Source: Lysinibacillus piscis
GTDB taxonomy: Bacteria; Bacillota; Bacilli; Bacillales_A; Planococcaceae
Direction of reading: 5' to 3'
Length of the DNA: 64,000 bases
Assembly (NCBI RefSeq): GCF_026012395.1
Contig: NZ_BRZA01000003.1
Coordinates: forward strand, 248,001-312,000
Part shown: piece by piece, positions 26,511 through 36,466 of the stretch
Layout: every line of letters begins with the position of its first letter
Position numbering within the stretch: the stretch's first letter is position 1
Notes under the pieces: generated by a model
Told to the model about the DNA's origin: nothing
Databases searched by the model: none
The model's input: the letters and a program-made list of their open reading frames with translations, nothing else
Position numbers and translations under genes: made by a program

Positions 26511-27083
26511 CTATGTCTCTCTACTTATATGATAAATCAATTGCACTACACCTGATGAGAATGTCTTTGTATGAACCAATTTCAAATTCAATCGCTGTGT
26601 TATATCTGTAAACAACGGTGTACCTCCTCCTAAAACAATAGGATGAACTGATAATCGAAACTCATCAACAAGCCCTAATTTGATAAATGTTGTAATAAGG
26701 CTTGCCCCACCATATAACCAAATATCTTTACCAGAGCTACTCTTTAAATGATTTACTTCTTCCAAAATATGATCGTTTATAAATATAGCTTTATTATCCG
26801 TGTTTTTTTGTGTTTTAGAAAACACATATTTTTCTTTGCTATGAACGGCTGCCCAAAGCGCTTTTTCCTCATCTGAAGCTGTGTCATCTGGTGTAAATTG
26901 TCCCCATAAATCATAGCTTTTTCTACCATATAGGATTGTGTCAATGTGTGCTAAAAAATCCAGAAACCCCATCTCAGCATCCATCACACACCAATCAATT
27001 TCTCCCTTTTCCCCTTCAATAAAACCATCTAAAGTGACCGCTAAATCTAAAATTACTTTTCTTGATTGTATGCTTTCTGACAT
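26511..27083 (-). CDS. Dihydrofolate reductase-like (RibD C-terminal family) protein
   Basis: 190 residues. N-terminal VILDLAVTLDGFIEGEKGEIDW and the central DIWLYGGASLITTFIKLGLVDEFRLSVHPIVLGGGTPLF are typical of the YwjB/YyaP group of RibD-C/DHFR-fold reductases. Substrate unknown. Monocistronic. Confidence 0.8.
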   Translation of the reverse strand: MSESIQSRKVILDLAVTLDGFIEGEKGEIDWCVMDAEMGFLDFLAHIDTILYGRKSYDLWGQFTPDDTASDEEKALWAAVHSKEKYVFSKTQKNTDNKAIFINDHILEEVNHLKSSSGKDIWLYGGASLITTFIKLGLVDEFRLSVHPIVLGGGTPLFTDITQRLNLKLVHTKTFSSGVVQLIYHISRET

Positions 27084-27176
27084 GCCATTCCCCTCACTTA
27101 CCTAAACATCAATTATAACCCTTATTTTACCTCAGTTATTTCTTCACCTTAATAGCTAATTTGTAAATAGCAAAAC

Positions 27177-27220
27177 AAAAACGTATGAAATCAATGTTCA
27201 ATTCGATTCCATACGTTTTT
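27177..27220 (-). terminator. Terminator after the amidohydrolase operon
   Basis: AAAAACGTATG.AATC pairs with GATTCCATACGTTTTT just downstream of the 27226 stop codon. Confidence 0.8.
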
Positions 27221-27225
27221 AATTA

Positions 27226-28407
27226 TTATATCGTTTTTAAATAAGCCCAAGCATATTGTGCATATAGCTCAGCTCCTGTGACTAAAGCATCCTCATCGAT
27301 ATTGAATTTGCCATGATGATGTGCCCATTCAGTATCCTTTTCCGGATTACCACTACCGACAAGCGCGAAACAGCCAGGCGCTTCCTCTAGAAAGAAACTG
27401 AAATCTTCGCCACCCATTGTGGGCTTTTCCGCATATAAAGCATCTTCACCAAAGGCTGCTATTGCCACTTGCTGTACAAGTTTCGCACTTACTTTTTCAT
27501 TTATTACTGCCTGTGTCCCACGCGTGTATTCTACTATGGCTGTAGCACCGTATATATTAGCTACACTTTCTGCATAATGTTGGAGCTGCTTTTCAATATA
27601 ATCCCTTGTTTCTGGATAGAAGCAACGTACAGTCCCTTCAATCACAGCATTTTCTGCAATCACATTGAATCGAGTGCCTACATCCATTTTACCAACAGTC
27701 ACAACTGCTGGGCTTTGTGTATCCACTGTTCGAGATACAATTGTTTGCACATTCATCACAAAAGATGAAGCAACGATAGCCGCATCAATGCAATCGTGTG
27801 GCATTGCGCCATGACCACCTCTGCCCTTAAATGTTACTTTAAATAAATCGGCTGCAGCAAAGGAAGGCCCTGACTGACAGGCAATTTTATTTGTTGGCAT
27901 TTGAGACCATATATGCATACCAAATACATTGTCAACACCCTGCATTGCGCCTTGCTTGACCATTTCCTTTGCCCCCTGCGCTACCTCCTCCGCAGGCTGA
28001 AACAATAAACGAACATTACCTGTTAGCTCATCCTTTATCTCATTCAACGCTTTTGTAGCAATTAGTAGCATGGCTGTATGTGCATCATGACCACAAGCAT
28101 GCATTTTGCCCTCTTCTTTAGAAGTATAAGGTAAATCCTTATTCAACTCCTCTACTGATAAGGCATCCATATCTCCTCTTAAAGCCACTGTTTTCCCTGG
28201 TTTTCCACCTTTTATTTCAGCAATCACACCTGTTGGCTCTGTTTTTCGATATGGTATACCTAATTGTTCAAGATAGTCACAAATAAAAGCAGTTGTCTTT
28301 ACCTCCTCCCATGACAATTCAGGCTCACTATGAAGCTTTCTACGCAATTCTATTAATTCATTACTATATTGTTGTATTAATTCTTTTATTTTTGCAGAAA
28401 TCATCAT
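27226..28407 (-). CDS. M20-family amidohydrolase (N-acyl amino acid type)
   Basis: 393 residues. Metal site MHACGHDAHTAMLL, PAEE motif (LLFQPAEEVAQGAKEM) and MGGEDFSFFLEEAPGCFALVGSG near the end, as in YxeP/HipO amidohydrolases. Probably removes an acyl group from an amino acid or dipeptide. It lies 56 bp after the carbamoylase-like gene and the transporter, suggesting a scavenging operon. Confidence 0.85.
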   Translation of the reverse strand: MMISAKIKELIQQYSNELIELRRKLHSEPELSWEEVKTTAFICDYLEQLGIPYRKTEPTGVIAEIKGGKPGKTVALRGDMDALSVEELNKDLPYTSKEEGKMHACGHDAHTAMLLIATKALNEIKDELTGNVRLLFQPAEEVAQGAKEMVKQGAMQGVDNVFGMHIWSQMPTNKIACQSGPSFAAADLFKVTFKGRGGHGAMPHDCIDAAIVASSFVMNVQTIVSRTVDTQSPAVVTVGKMDVGTRFNVIAENAVIEGTVRCFYPETRDYIEKQLQHYAESVANIYGATAIVEYTRGTQAVINEKVSAKLVQQVAIAAFGEDALYAEKPTMGGEDFSFFLEEAPGCFALVGSGNPEKDTEWAHHHGKFNIDEDALVTGAELYAQYAWAYLKTI

Positions 28408-28463
28408 TATTCAACTGTTCTCCAAGATGTAACAGTTTTCCTCCTTACTATTCTCCGTATTTA

Positions 28464-29693
28464 TCAATGACTCTCCGTTAATTTTTTTGCTGCTTCATAA
28501 AAAATATGGACAACATTCGCAATATGCGCAGAATCTGACCATTCCTCTGGGCAATGACTGAGTCCATCTTTACTCGGGATAAACAGCATAGCCGCAGCAG
28601 TAAAGTCAGAGAACACCATCGCATCATGACCTGCACCACTATTAATTGGACAGTATGGAATTTCTAATTCATTGCATGTATCTCTTAAAATAGTCACAAT
28701 CTCTTGATTCATCGCTTTTGGCTGAATATATAAAGGCTGTTCAACCGATACATGAATACCGTCTTTATTAGATGCCATAGCTAAATTTTTAACCTTATCC
28801 ACCACATTCAGCACATGCTCTTCTTGCCCTGAGCGAATATCTACTGTAAATACAACTCTATCCGGTATAACATTGGCTCCGTTTGGAAACACATTGAGAC
28901 GACCAGTCGTAATAACTGTTCCAGCTCCTTCATCGATAGCAAGCTGTGGTAATTGTGCCACAATGCTAGCGGCAGCTACTAAAGCATCCGTACGACGATC
29001 CATCGGTGTTGTACCAGCATGTCCAGCTTGCCCGCAGACTGTAATATCCAATTGTGTCAAACCGACAATCGCCTCTACTACGCCAATTGGTATATTTTTC
29101 TCTTCAAGAATCGGCCCTTGTTCAATATGCATCTCCAAAAATGCCTTGATTGTTTTAGGATCTCTTTGCTTCGGTAAAGTTGTATCAAGCCCAATTTTAG
29201 TCATAGCCTCCGCTACAGAGATACCATCCTTATCCTTTATATTTTGAAAATCTTCCTCACTAAGTGTACCTAACATTCCTCTCGAGCCCATTAAGCCACC
29301 ACCAAACCGCGCTCCTTCTTCCTCTACAAGCGCAATAACCTCCAAAGGATATTTTGGTGTTACTTGATTTTCTGAAAAAAGACGGGCCACTTCTAATGCT
29401 ACAACAACACCAGCTGGACCATCATAAGACCCACCATTTGGTACAGAGTCGAAATGTGAGCCAATCAACACACTCGGTGCATCTTTTAATGTGCCCTCAA
29501 GCTTACCAAAAATATTACCAAGCCCATCTTCTCGAATCTGTAGGCCATATTCTTGCATCTTCTCTTTGATATAATTTCTTGCCTGTAAATCCTCTTGACT
29601 ATAAGTAAGACGGGTAGTGCCCTTACCAGGTGTAGCTGTAAATTGACTTAATGTATCAATATGCCTTTCAATACTTTTCTGAACACGATTCAT
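28464..29693 (-). CDS. Allantoate amidohydrolase / N-carbamoyl-amino acid hydrolase family
   Basis: 409 residues. Metal and substrate motifs GSHFDSVPNGGSYDGPAGVV, VEEEGARFGGGLMGSRG, EMHIEQGPILE and a terminal SGAGHDAMVFSDF are diagnostic of the AllC/HyuC/AmaB branch of M20. It cleaves carbamoyl or ureido groups from amino acid derivatives. No allantoin pathway genes are adjacent, so a carbamoyl-amino-acid hydrolase is more likely than AllC. Confidence 0.85.
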   Translation of the reverse strand: MNRVQKSIERHIDTLSQFTATPGKGTTRLTYSQEDLQARNYIKEKMQEYGLQIREDGLGNIFGKLEGTLKDAPSVLIGSHFDSVPNGGSYDGPAGVVVALEVARLFSENQVTPKYPLEVIALVEEEGARFGGGLMGSRGMLGTLSEEDFQNIKDKDGISVAEAMTKIGLDTTLPKQRDPKTIKAFLEMHIEQGPILEEKNIPIGVVEAIVGLTQLDITVCGQAGHAGTTPMDRRTDALVAAASIVAQLPQLAIDEGAGTVITTGRLNVFPNGANVIPDRVVFTVDIRSGQEEHVLNVVDKVKNLAMASNKDGIHVSVEQPLYIQPKAMNQEIVTILRDTCNELEIPYCPINSGAGHDAMVFSDFTAAAMLFIPSKDGLSHCPEEWSDSAHIANVVHIFYEAAKKLTESH

Positions 29694-29709
29694 CCTGTAG
29701 ACTCCCTCC

Positions 29710-30900
29710 CTATAATAATTTCACAAATATACCTGCTAATATTACAGAAACAATTGTTACGGTAATAAATCCTCCAACAAGCATAGGTGGTAGCATATGA
29801 CTAGTTAACATTTCTCTTTCCTTTTCATCCGCTGTCAACGATTTAATGACCTCATTGGTAATAATATAATCGGCAGGGAATCCATATAAAGCCGTTAACG
29901 AGATGGAGAAAGCCATTGGTGTACTTACCTTTAAGAACTTACCCGCAATAAATGAGAAGATATACATCCCAATAACCCCTAACACAATTGTTCCAACAAG
30001 CGGATAAATAATTTCTAGCATCATGCTTGGTGTAGCTTTTTTTAAGCCATCAAAAATAAAGAGCATTAAACCAAGTATTGCAAAGCCAAAGCCATTTGCT
30101 TTTTGTAAAACTTGCTTTTCCAAAAATCCGGCACTTGAAGCAATAACCCCAAATAATAAGCAAAGTACAAATGCGTTAACAGATACGATTGGCTCTAGCA
30201 ATGTTGAAACAAGATACGCTAAATAGGCAACCAAGGCCAATCTGAAAAATTTAAAGAAATCTGTATTGTATTTCTCTGGCATATTTTTAAATAATTTTAA
30301 TTCTGTCTTTTCTGCAACAACTGTATTACTTTGTGTAGTTTCTTTTACTGTTAATTCCCCATTGCGGTATTTTGCTAGAAGTCTCTTTCCTTCTTTTTTC
30401 AGCATAATGGATGTAATAGGATAACCCGCAAACCCTTGCATTACATAAATAACAATCGCAAATACGGATAATGAAACAAGTCCAGCCTCTTTTGCTCCCT
30501 CAGCCATAATTAATGAGGATACAACACCACCCACTAAAGGCGGAATAGCCACAATCATCGTTTTATATCCAAATAATAATGTTCCGACAGTAAACAAGAT
30601 TGCAATAATCCCCAAAATACCTGAAATAGCAATTAAAATAGTTTTCCACTGATTTTTTAATTCCTGAATCGACAACAATGTTCCCATATTCGTAATTAAT
30701 AAATACATCAACATTACTGCTACGGTTGATGGAACTCCTGCTATTGCAACTATATCTTGTGGGAAAAATGTCCAATATCCTAGTAAAAACAATACAGCAC
30801 AAATAAAGATAGAAGGTATCCATGCTTTTGTTCGAACAGCAACTAGATCCCCAATAAATAAAATACCTATTAAAATAACTAATGCTAACATTTGGGACAT
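29710..30900 (-). CDS. Polytopic membrane transporter of the amidohydrolase operon
   Basis: 396 residues, two blocks of about five hydrophobic segments separated by a charged cytosolic loop (MLKKEGKRLLAKYRNGELTVKE...). The general plan recalls GltS-type symporters, but I could not name the family with certainty. First gene of an operon with two amidohydrolases (17 bp to the next start), so it probably imports their substrate, an acylated or carbamoylated amino acid or peptide. Confidence 0.6.
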   Translation of the reverse strand: MSQMLALVILIGILFIGDLVAVRTKAWIPSIFICAVLFLLGYWTFFPQDIVAIAGVPSTVAVMLMYLLITNMGTLLSIQELKNQWKTILIAISGILGIIAILFTVGTLLFGYKTMIVAIPPLVGGVVSSLIMAEGAKEAGLVSLSVFAIVIYVMQGFAGYPITSIMLKKEGKRLLAKYRNGELTVKETTQSNTVVAEKTELKLFKNMPEKYNTDFFKFFRLALVAYLAYLVSTLLEPIVSVNAFVLCLLFGVIASSAGFLEKQVLQKANGFGFAILGLMLFIFDGLKKATPSMMLEIIYPLVGTIVLGVIGMYIFSFIAGKFLKVSTPMAFSISLTALYGFPADYIITNEVIKSLTADEKEREMLTSHMLPPMLVGGFITVTIVSVILAGIFVKLL

Positions 30901-31173
30901 AATAAATTATCCCTCGCTTTCTAGTAAATTTTTATTTTACAAATAATAATATAATAACTTTTTTGTGTCAATTCTAATTATTCTGCAAACTCAAAATATA
31001 CTAAGTTATCAATCAACAACAAGCTCTATTTATTCCACTTAAACAATTGCTAAATTTACAATTGATTGCACTTACATCACAAAACCAACTACTCAAATAA
31101 GTATTGTTTTAATTATATTACAGTGGGTATTCATTTAAAAACACAACTCTATTTTATTATTTAAATATAATAA

Positions 31174-31211
31174 AAGATGCATAGAATCACACATTTGATT
31201 CCATGCATCTT
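31174..31211 (-). terminator. Terminator of the P1 peptidase gene
   Basis: AAGATGCATAGAATC pairs with GATTCCATGCATCTT directly after the 31214 stop codon. Confidence 0.8.
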
Positions 31212-31213
31212 CT

Positions 31214-32269
31214 TCAAAACTCAAATGAATAGGCTTCTACCATATGCCCATCTCGACCAACTGTTGTCTGTGCCTGAGAAAGCGAATTGATAATAGCCTC
31301 CTCTGTTGCTTCAGCAGCGGCTACAAATAACTGATTCATCATCGGATGTTCCTCTCGTAGCTGTGTTCTTGTTTCAACAAGCTCTTCTGTTGAATGAGGG
31401 ATATCATGAGCAGTTGTAAAACCAATAACGATATCACCGCTACCATGTGAAAAATGACTGCCTGTCCTTCCTAGACCAATACCACAGCGTTTAATCACCC
31501 TTGTCAACTGACGGCTACTGAGTGGTGCATCTGTAGCTAACACAATGATAATAGAGCCATCTGTTGGAGATTGTGTTGATGCACTCTGAGGATTTGTCAC
31601 GCTGTAATGTTCAGCTAAAAATTCATTACTTCGTCCAAAATTACTCAGCACCATACATCCTACTGTATAGCTAGTATCCACTTGCTCAACCTGTACAATG
31701 CGTGAAGACGCCCCGATGCCACCTTTATAGCCAAAGCACATCATGCCCTTGCCCGCACCAACCGCTCCTTCCTCCGCCTGCTTATTTGTTGCCTTACGAA
31801 TAGCCTCTATAGCATGTTCACTTGTCACTGGACACGCTCGAATCGAATTTAAATAACTATCATTACATTCGCCCACCACAATATTGATTGTACCCGTTGT
31901 TAAACCAATATCTGGATTCATTTCAAGCATATACTGCAAAGTGCCCTGTGTGACAGCAGGTACTCCAAATGTATTGGTTAACATAATCGGTGACTCAAGC
32001 ACGCCAAGCTCATTCATCTGAACAAGCCCTGTTGTTTTACCAAAACCATTCAATACATAGCTCCCTGCTTTCACCTTATGCTGAAACAAATTACCTCCGT
32101 GTGGTAAAATTGCCGTCACACCTGTACATGCATAAGCTCCTTCATTATTTAATGGTTCATCTAACGTGACATGTCCTACCCGTACTCCTGCCACATCGGT
32201 AATACAATTTTTCTGCCCAACTGGTAATGTCCCAATCTTAATCCCTATTCCTCTCACTTTCCCCTGCAT
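31214..32269 (-). CDS. P1-family peptidase (DmpA-type aminopeptidase)
   Basis: 351 residues. Opening ITDVAGVRVGHVTL, ACTGVTAILPHGGNLF, GTINIVVGECNDSYLN, GAVGAGKGMMCFGYKGGIG, and GSIIIVLATDAPLSSRQL, where the G-S bond is the self-cleavage site and the serine becomes the N-terminal nucleophile. The family releases N-terminal amino acids, including D- and beta-amino acids, from peptides or amides. It is separate from the upstream amidohydrolase operon by ~300 bp but probably serves related scavenging. Confidence 0.85.
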   Translation of the reverse strand: MQGKVRGIGIKIGTLPVGQKNCITDVAGVRVGHVTLDEPLNNEGAYACTGVTAILPHGGNLFQHKVKAGSYVLNGFGKTTGLVQMNELGVLESPIMLTNTFGVPAVTQGTLQYMLEMNPDIGLTTGTINIVVGECNDSYLNSIRACPVTSEHAIEAIRKATNKQAEEGAVGAGKGMMCFGYKGGIGASSRIVQVEQVDTSYTVGCMVLSNFGRSNEFLAEHYSVTNPQSASTQSPTDGSIIIVLATDAPLSSRQLTRVIKRCGIGLGRTGSHFSHGSGDIVIGFTTAHDIPHSTEELVETRTQLREEHPMMNQLFVAAAEATEEAIINSLSQAQTTVGRDGHMVEAYSFEF

Positions 32270-32299
32270 ATGACATCTCCTCGTAAAAATATTAAAAAT

Positions 32300-32353
32300 G
32301 CTCCCCTTTAGGTAGGCAGTTTCAACATAAAATCTGCTTATCTAATGGGGAGC
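32300..32353 (-). terminator. Terminator of dps
   Basis: Long interrupted stem whose ends pair GCTCCCC with GGGGAGC, followed on the minus strand by ATTTTTAAT. Confidence 0.75.
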
Positions 32354-32367
32354 CACATACTCTTAGA

Positions 32368-32805
32368 TTATCCTAAGAAAGCATTTAACATCCAAACATG
32401 TTTTTCAAGCTCTGTATGAATACCTAATAGAAGGTCAGATGTCATTTCATCATTTGCTTCTTGTGCAATAGTCATACCTTTTGTTAAATCTTCTAATACT
32501 ATTTCAAAATCGGCTTTAATTGTTGCTACCATTTGTCTCGAATCTTCTTCATATGTGCCTTCTTCAATTGTCGAAAGCGCTAAATATTCTTTCATCGTTG
32601 CTACCGGTTTGCCCTGAATCGCTAAAATGCGTTCTGCAATATCATCAAAATGGACTGCTGCTTCTGTATAAAGTTCTTCAAATTTTGTGTGTAATGTGAA
32701 GAAATCGCTCCCTTTCACATACCAGTGATAATTGTGTAATTTGACATATAAAATACCCCAATCAGCAACCTGTTTGTTTAATACATCAATAACTTGTTGA
32801 TTCAT
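32368..32805 (-). CDS. dps: Dps-family ferritin-like DNA protection protein
   Basis: 145 residues. The ferroxidase segment [40 protein letters not shown] carries the intersubunit His, Asp and Glu ligands. Proteins of this family form 12-subunit shells that oxidise and store iron and limit peroxide damage. Monocistronic with a ribosome site AAAAGGAG. No clear PerR box was found by eye. Confidence 0.9.
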   Translation of the reverse strand: MNQQVIDVLNKQVADWGILYVKLHNYHWYVKGSDFFTLHTKFEELYTEAAVHFDDIAERILAIQGKPVATMKEYLALSTIEEGTYEEDSRQMVATIKADFEIVLEDLTKGMTIAQEANDEMTSDLLLGIHTELEKHVWMLNAFLG

Positions 32806-32946
32806 ACGACAACACTCCTTTTATTCAACTCCCTCATATTATTCCATATTTCGGAATGCGAAAGCAAGAATAATGATTTTGCTATATCACTGTTAACATA
32901 TAAATGAAATCATTCACACCTTTATTTTCCTTAGTGTAAATATCCT

Positions 32947-33972
32947 TTAGTCAAATGTAGTTAATTCCCTCACAATCGACTTTACAAAGTCTTGCTCAAA
33001 CGTAATATAGTATTTACCTTCCGTATCACTTAATACCTCTATATCTGGTATCATTCCAGCTCTTAAAGATACCAACTTCGTAGAATGGATTTCTAGGTAA
33101 TTTTTCAATAAATTGTCCAGTGATGTATTCGTTTCTAGTTGAGTGAACAACTCTTTTAATTGTGTTGATGGAATGTCACTCTTTGCTTTACTCATAACAG
33201 CATTCAATAGCTTTAATAGATTTTCTTCATCGAATACATCACTTCCATTTCCCTCTGAAGCAGCCATCATTAGTGCCACGACTCCTTCCCCATTCAAACC
33301 TTGCAATCCTTTTTCAAGATCAAACGCTACTTTAGTGATCGCCCTTACTCGAATATCCTCTGATAATTCATAATCTATACCATCCACAGTATCCACTAAC
33401 GTTGAAATCGTTTCCAAATCAATAACGGCATAATAATCGATTGGTAAATTGACCAATTTCGATACCGTTGCTTTTACATTTTCAGCACCACCAAAACGAT
33501 AAGCAAATAACAATTTATCGTACAAAGTAGTCCCATCACTGTTATTTGCTATTGGTGCATATGTATTATATGGGAGCGATACCACCTTCAGCATTTTTTT
33601 ATTTTTACTATAAGTAAGTAAAAGATTAAGATATATCCGATTATCCATCTCTTTCGATTTCACCGTAATCAAAGTCGTTAAAATTTCTGGTTCCTCTACT
33701 ACTGGCTCTCCTACAATACCTGTGTTAGCTTCTTTATTAAAATTGCTGTGAAGAATGGATGGCATAAACAAAAATATACATAGACCCACCACTATTAACG
33801 AAACAGTGAATGGAGCGAATTTTTTGGAAAGAGTTGTAAGAGATTTTTTGGGTGCAGTATGTGTCTCCAGTTGATGAAGCTGCTCAAATACTGCATGACG
33901 ATCTTCTTTCGTAAACTGCAAGTCTTGTTCTGACATAGTAAAAAGTTTGTCTTTCAATCGTCTATCTTCCAT
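32947..33972 (-). CDS. Membrane protein with LCP-like domain, probable anti-sigma partner
   Basis: 341 residues: cytosolic N-terminus (~1-50) with a short helical region, one membrane helix (~52-72, FAPFTVSLIVVGLCIFLFM), then an extracellular LytR-CpsA-Psr-like domain (VVSLPYNTYAPI, LVNLPIDYYAVIDLETISTLVDTVDGIDY, KGLQGLNGEGVVALMMA). The start overlaps the ECF sigma gene by 11 bp, the usual arrangement for sigma and anti-sigma. The arginines that bind polyprenyl phosphate in true LCP enzymes are not conserved at the expected VALMMA position (normally ALxYxRxR), so catalysis is doubtful and a sensor role more likely. Confidence 0.65.
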   Translation of the reverse strand: MEDRRLKDKLFTMSEQDLQFTKEDRHAVFEQLHQLETHTAPKKSLTTLSKKFAPFTVSLIVVGLCIFLFMPSILHSNFNKEANTGIVGEPVVEEPEILTTLITVKSKEMDNRIYLNLLLTYSKNKKMLKVVSLPYNTYAPIANNSDGTTLYDKLLFAYRFGGAENVKATVSKLVNLPIDYYAVIDLETISTLVDTVDGIDYELSEDIRVRAITKVAFDLEKGLQGLNGEGVVALMMAASEGNGSDVFDEENLLKLLNAVMSKAKSDIPSTQLKELFTQLETNTSLDNLLKNYLEIHSTKLVSLRAGMIPDIEVLSDTEGKYYITFEQDFVKSIVRELTTFD

Positions 33973-34549
33973 GAAGTTCTGCCTCCTCTATCATTGACCC
34001 TAGCCTTTGTTTGGCTCTTCTTAATCTAGTTTTTACTGTATTAACTGGAATATCTAATACTTTAGCCATTTCTTCGATATTTAACGATTCATAGTAATAT
34101 AGATAAACCACTTCCCGATACACTTTTGGTAGAGCAAAAATCGTATCTTTTATTTCCTTATTATCGTATTTATCAATAACTGTTTTTTCTGTTGATGGTA
34201 ATAGTGACTTTGCGGTTTCATTTATAAGGCTCTTTACCTGCACCATTTTATAATGCCAGCTTTTTAAATAATCTTTACATTCGTTAATCGTTATACGATA
34301 AAGCCATGTTTTTATTTGTGCATCAAATCGAAAGAAATCAAGGTTTTTATAGCATTTGATAAACGTATTTTGAACCATATCCTTCGCAATCTCCGTATCT
34401 TTCACATAGGAAAATGCCAATCGTACCAATTCATTACCATGTTCAATCATTATTTTTTCTAATAGAAAATCTTTTTCTTCTTTTTCCAATCTACTACCCT
34501 CCCTTTCAAATTTTGCTATTAGACGATTGCCAAATTCTAATCGGTTCAA
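33962..34549 (-). CDS. ECF RNA polymerase sigma factor
   Basis: 195 residues. Region 2 (ELVRLAFSYVKDTEIAKDMVQNTFIKCYKNLDFFRFDAQIKTWLYRITINECKDYLKS) and region 4 (LPKVYREVVYLYYYESLNIEEMAKVLDIPVNTVKTRLRRAKQRL) are complete. First gene of a two-gene operon with its LCP-like partner. The cell-envelope domain on the partner suggests a wall-stress regulon. Confidence 0.9.
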   Translation of the reverse strand: MNRLEFGNRLIAKFEREGSRLEKEEKDFLLEKIMIEHGNELVRLAFSYVKDTEIAKDMVQNTFIKCYKNLDFFRFDAQIKTWLYRITINECKDYLKSWHYKMVQVKSLINETAKSLLPSTEKTVIDKYDNKEIKDTIFALPKVYREVVYLYYYESLNIEEMAKVLDIPVNTVKTRLRRAKQRLGSMIEEAELHGR

Positions 34550-34737
34550 TTTTTTTAAATATTTATAACGAAAATAGAAGGCCTATATCTTAGATAACTT
34601 CTATATTCAAGAAATTTTTAGTGTAGCCAAGCTTTTTTGTATATGTTACTTACTCTATAACTGTCACAAAATTGTCACTTACGAAGAGTTTATCAAATTT
34701 ATATACTAGCTCTAGTAACAGAAAGGAGTGTTGACAT

Positions 34738-35226
34738 ATGCCAACTACTAGAAAAGAAAGCCTGTATTTTGGTTTAATCATGTGCTTTGGAATGGTGCTT
34801 TTTATGACCCTTTATAACTTTTATCTTAACGATACATTCGGGCAAATTTCTTTCCTTGGAGGGATAGCTGATTTTGTTATAGGATTTATAGTGGCAATTA
34901 TTCTTGATTTGTATCTAGTTGGACCTCTAGCTAAAAAAATTGCTTATAGATTAACATCAAATACAGCAAATGTATTATTGAAAGTTCTAACTATATCCAC
35001 ATGTATGGTTATTGGAATGGCTTTTTGTATGTCCATTTATGGCTTGATAATGAACTACGCTCACAATGGTTTTTCTTCTACCTCGATTATCAAAGATTTT
35101 CTCTCTGTGTTTGGTCGAAATTTTATTGTAGCATTGCTGTTGCAAATCATTATTATGGGACCAATCGTACGTTTTATATTCACGAAGTATATAAAGGTGG
35201 CTCCAACTGACTTAGTTAAAAATTAA
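34738..35226 (+). CDS. DUF2798 membrane protein
   Basis: 162 residues with four hydrophobic segments in two repeats (residues ~10-72 and ~84-152), each ending in a GPLAKKIAY / GPIVRFIFT motif. Function unknown. It is divergent from the ECF sigma operon. In the shared 188-bp region GTCAC occurs twice with 6 bp between, a possible target of the sigma factor. Ribosome site AAAGGAG. Confidence 0.8.
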   Translation: MPTTRKESLYFGLIMCFGMVLFMTLYNFYLNDTFGQISFLGGIADFVIGFIVAIILDLYLVGPLAKKIAYRLTSNTANVLLKVLTISTCMVIGMAFCMSIYGLIMNYAHNGFSSTSIIKDFLSVFGRNFIVALLLQIIIMGPIVRFIFTKYIKVAPTDLVKN

Positions 35227-35243
35227 GACTGACTAACCAACCA

Positions 35244-35279
35244 AAAATCACCTCGAAAAATAGCTTCAGAGGTGATTTT
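35244..35279. terminator. Bidirectional terminator between convergent genes
   Basis: AAAATCACCTC pairs perfectly with GAGGTGATTTT. Confidence 0.85.
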
Positions 35280-35312
35280 AGTCATTTTTATAATAGTGAG
35301 GGAAATAGTCAT

Positions 35313-36302
35313 TTACAGTTTAACAAGTGTTCTTCCACGTCCTTTTCCTTCTAAAGTAGTAGCTAATACTTCTGGTAGCTCTGTTAATGAAATTTCATTA
35401 ACCAACTCTTCATTTAATATTGTCGGCTTCAAATCATCTCCGAGACGATTCCAAACCTTTAATCGCGTAGGCATTGGACATTCAACCGAGTCAACCCCAA
35501 GCCAATTGATTCCTCTCACAATAAATGGATATACACTTGTAGCAACATCTATCCCACCTGTTAACCCACTAGTAGCTACAGAACCCCCATATTTCAAGGT
35601 GCTTAATATATACTGTAGTGTCTTTCCTCCAACTGAATCGATAGCACCAGCCCATTTTTCTTCACGCATTTGTATTTGATCTGTATCGATGATGTCGTTA
35701 CGGTGCAAAATTTGCTTTGCTCCTATCTTTTTTAAATAGTCCTCTTCATTTGTTTTACCTGTACTAGCTACAACTTCATAGCCTCTTTTAGCTAAAATAT
35801 TGACAGCAATACTACCCACGCCACCTGTAGCACCTGATACTAAAACTAATCCTTGGCTTGGATCTAATCCATTGTCTTCAAGCCTTTGAACAGATAATGC
35901 TGCGGTAAAACCAGCCGTTCCAAGAATCATAGCCTCTCTTAAAGATAAGCCTTTTGGAAGAGGTACAACCCACTTGGCAGGGACACGAGCTATTTCACTA
36001 TATCCACCGAAATGTCCTGTTCCTAATGCATAGCTAGTCACAATGACCTCATCCCCTACTTTAAAGCGTTCATCCACCGAATCTATAATCGTTCCCGCTA
36101 AATCAATTCCTGGTACTAAAGGGTAGGATGTTACTCCCCAATTTCGCATAGTTACAAAACCATCTTTATAATTCACACTAGAATATGAAACACGAATCGT
36201 CACTTCTCCATCAGGTAAATCATCCATGCTTAATTGTCTCACTTCTAACTGAGTTTGATCATTCACTTTATCTAATACCAATGCTTGAAAAGTATTCATC
36301 AC
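35313..36302 (-). CDS. yhdH: YhdH/AcuI-family NADPH oxidoreductase
   Basis: 329 residues, a zinc-independent MDR enzyme. NADPH-binding VLVSGATGGVGSIAVNILAKRGYEVVASTGK and the AcuI-type ending ILNEELVNEISLTELPEVLATTLEGKGRGRTLVKL. Family members reduce acrylyl-CoA or quinone-like electrophiles. It is divergently transcribed from an HxlR regulator (165-bp gap), which probably controls it in response to an electrophile. Confidence 0.9.
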   Translation of the reverse strand: MMNTFQALVLDKVNDQTQLEVRQLSMDDLPDGEVTIRVSYSSVNYKDGFVTMRNWGVTSYPLVPGIDLAGTIIDSVDERFKVGDEVIVTSYALGTGHFGGYSEIARVPAKWVVPLPKGLSLREAMILGTAGFTAALSVQRLEDNGLDPSQGLVLVSGATGGVGSIAVNILAKRGYEVVASTGKTNEEDYLKKIGAKQILHRNDIIDTDQIQMREEKWAGAIDSVGGKTLQYILSTLKYGGSVATSGLTGGIDVATSVYPFIVRGINWLGVDSVECPMPTRLKVWNRLGDDLKPTILNEELVNEISLTELPEVLATTLEGKGRGRTLVKL

Positions 36303-36466
36303 TTAAATCATATCCTTTCATTTGTTTTCATGGTGAAAATGACTTTAAAGTCAAATTAATGGTACATTATATAATAAACATATAATAGTACGCACATTTT
36401 TGTTATGTAGGATACCTTTTGTTGCATAGTATAAAATTTGATACCTGAAATGAATGGAGTGGTACT

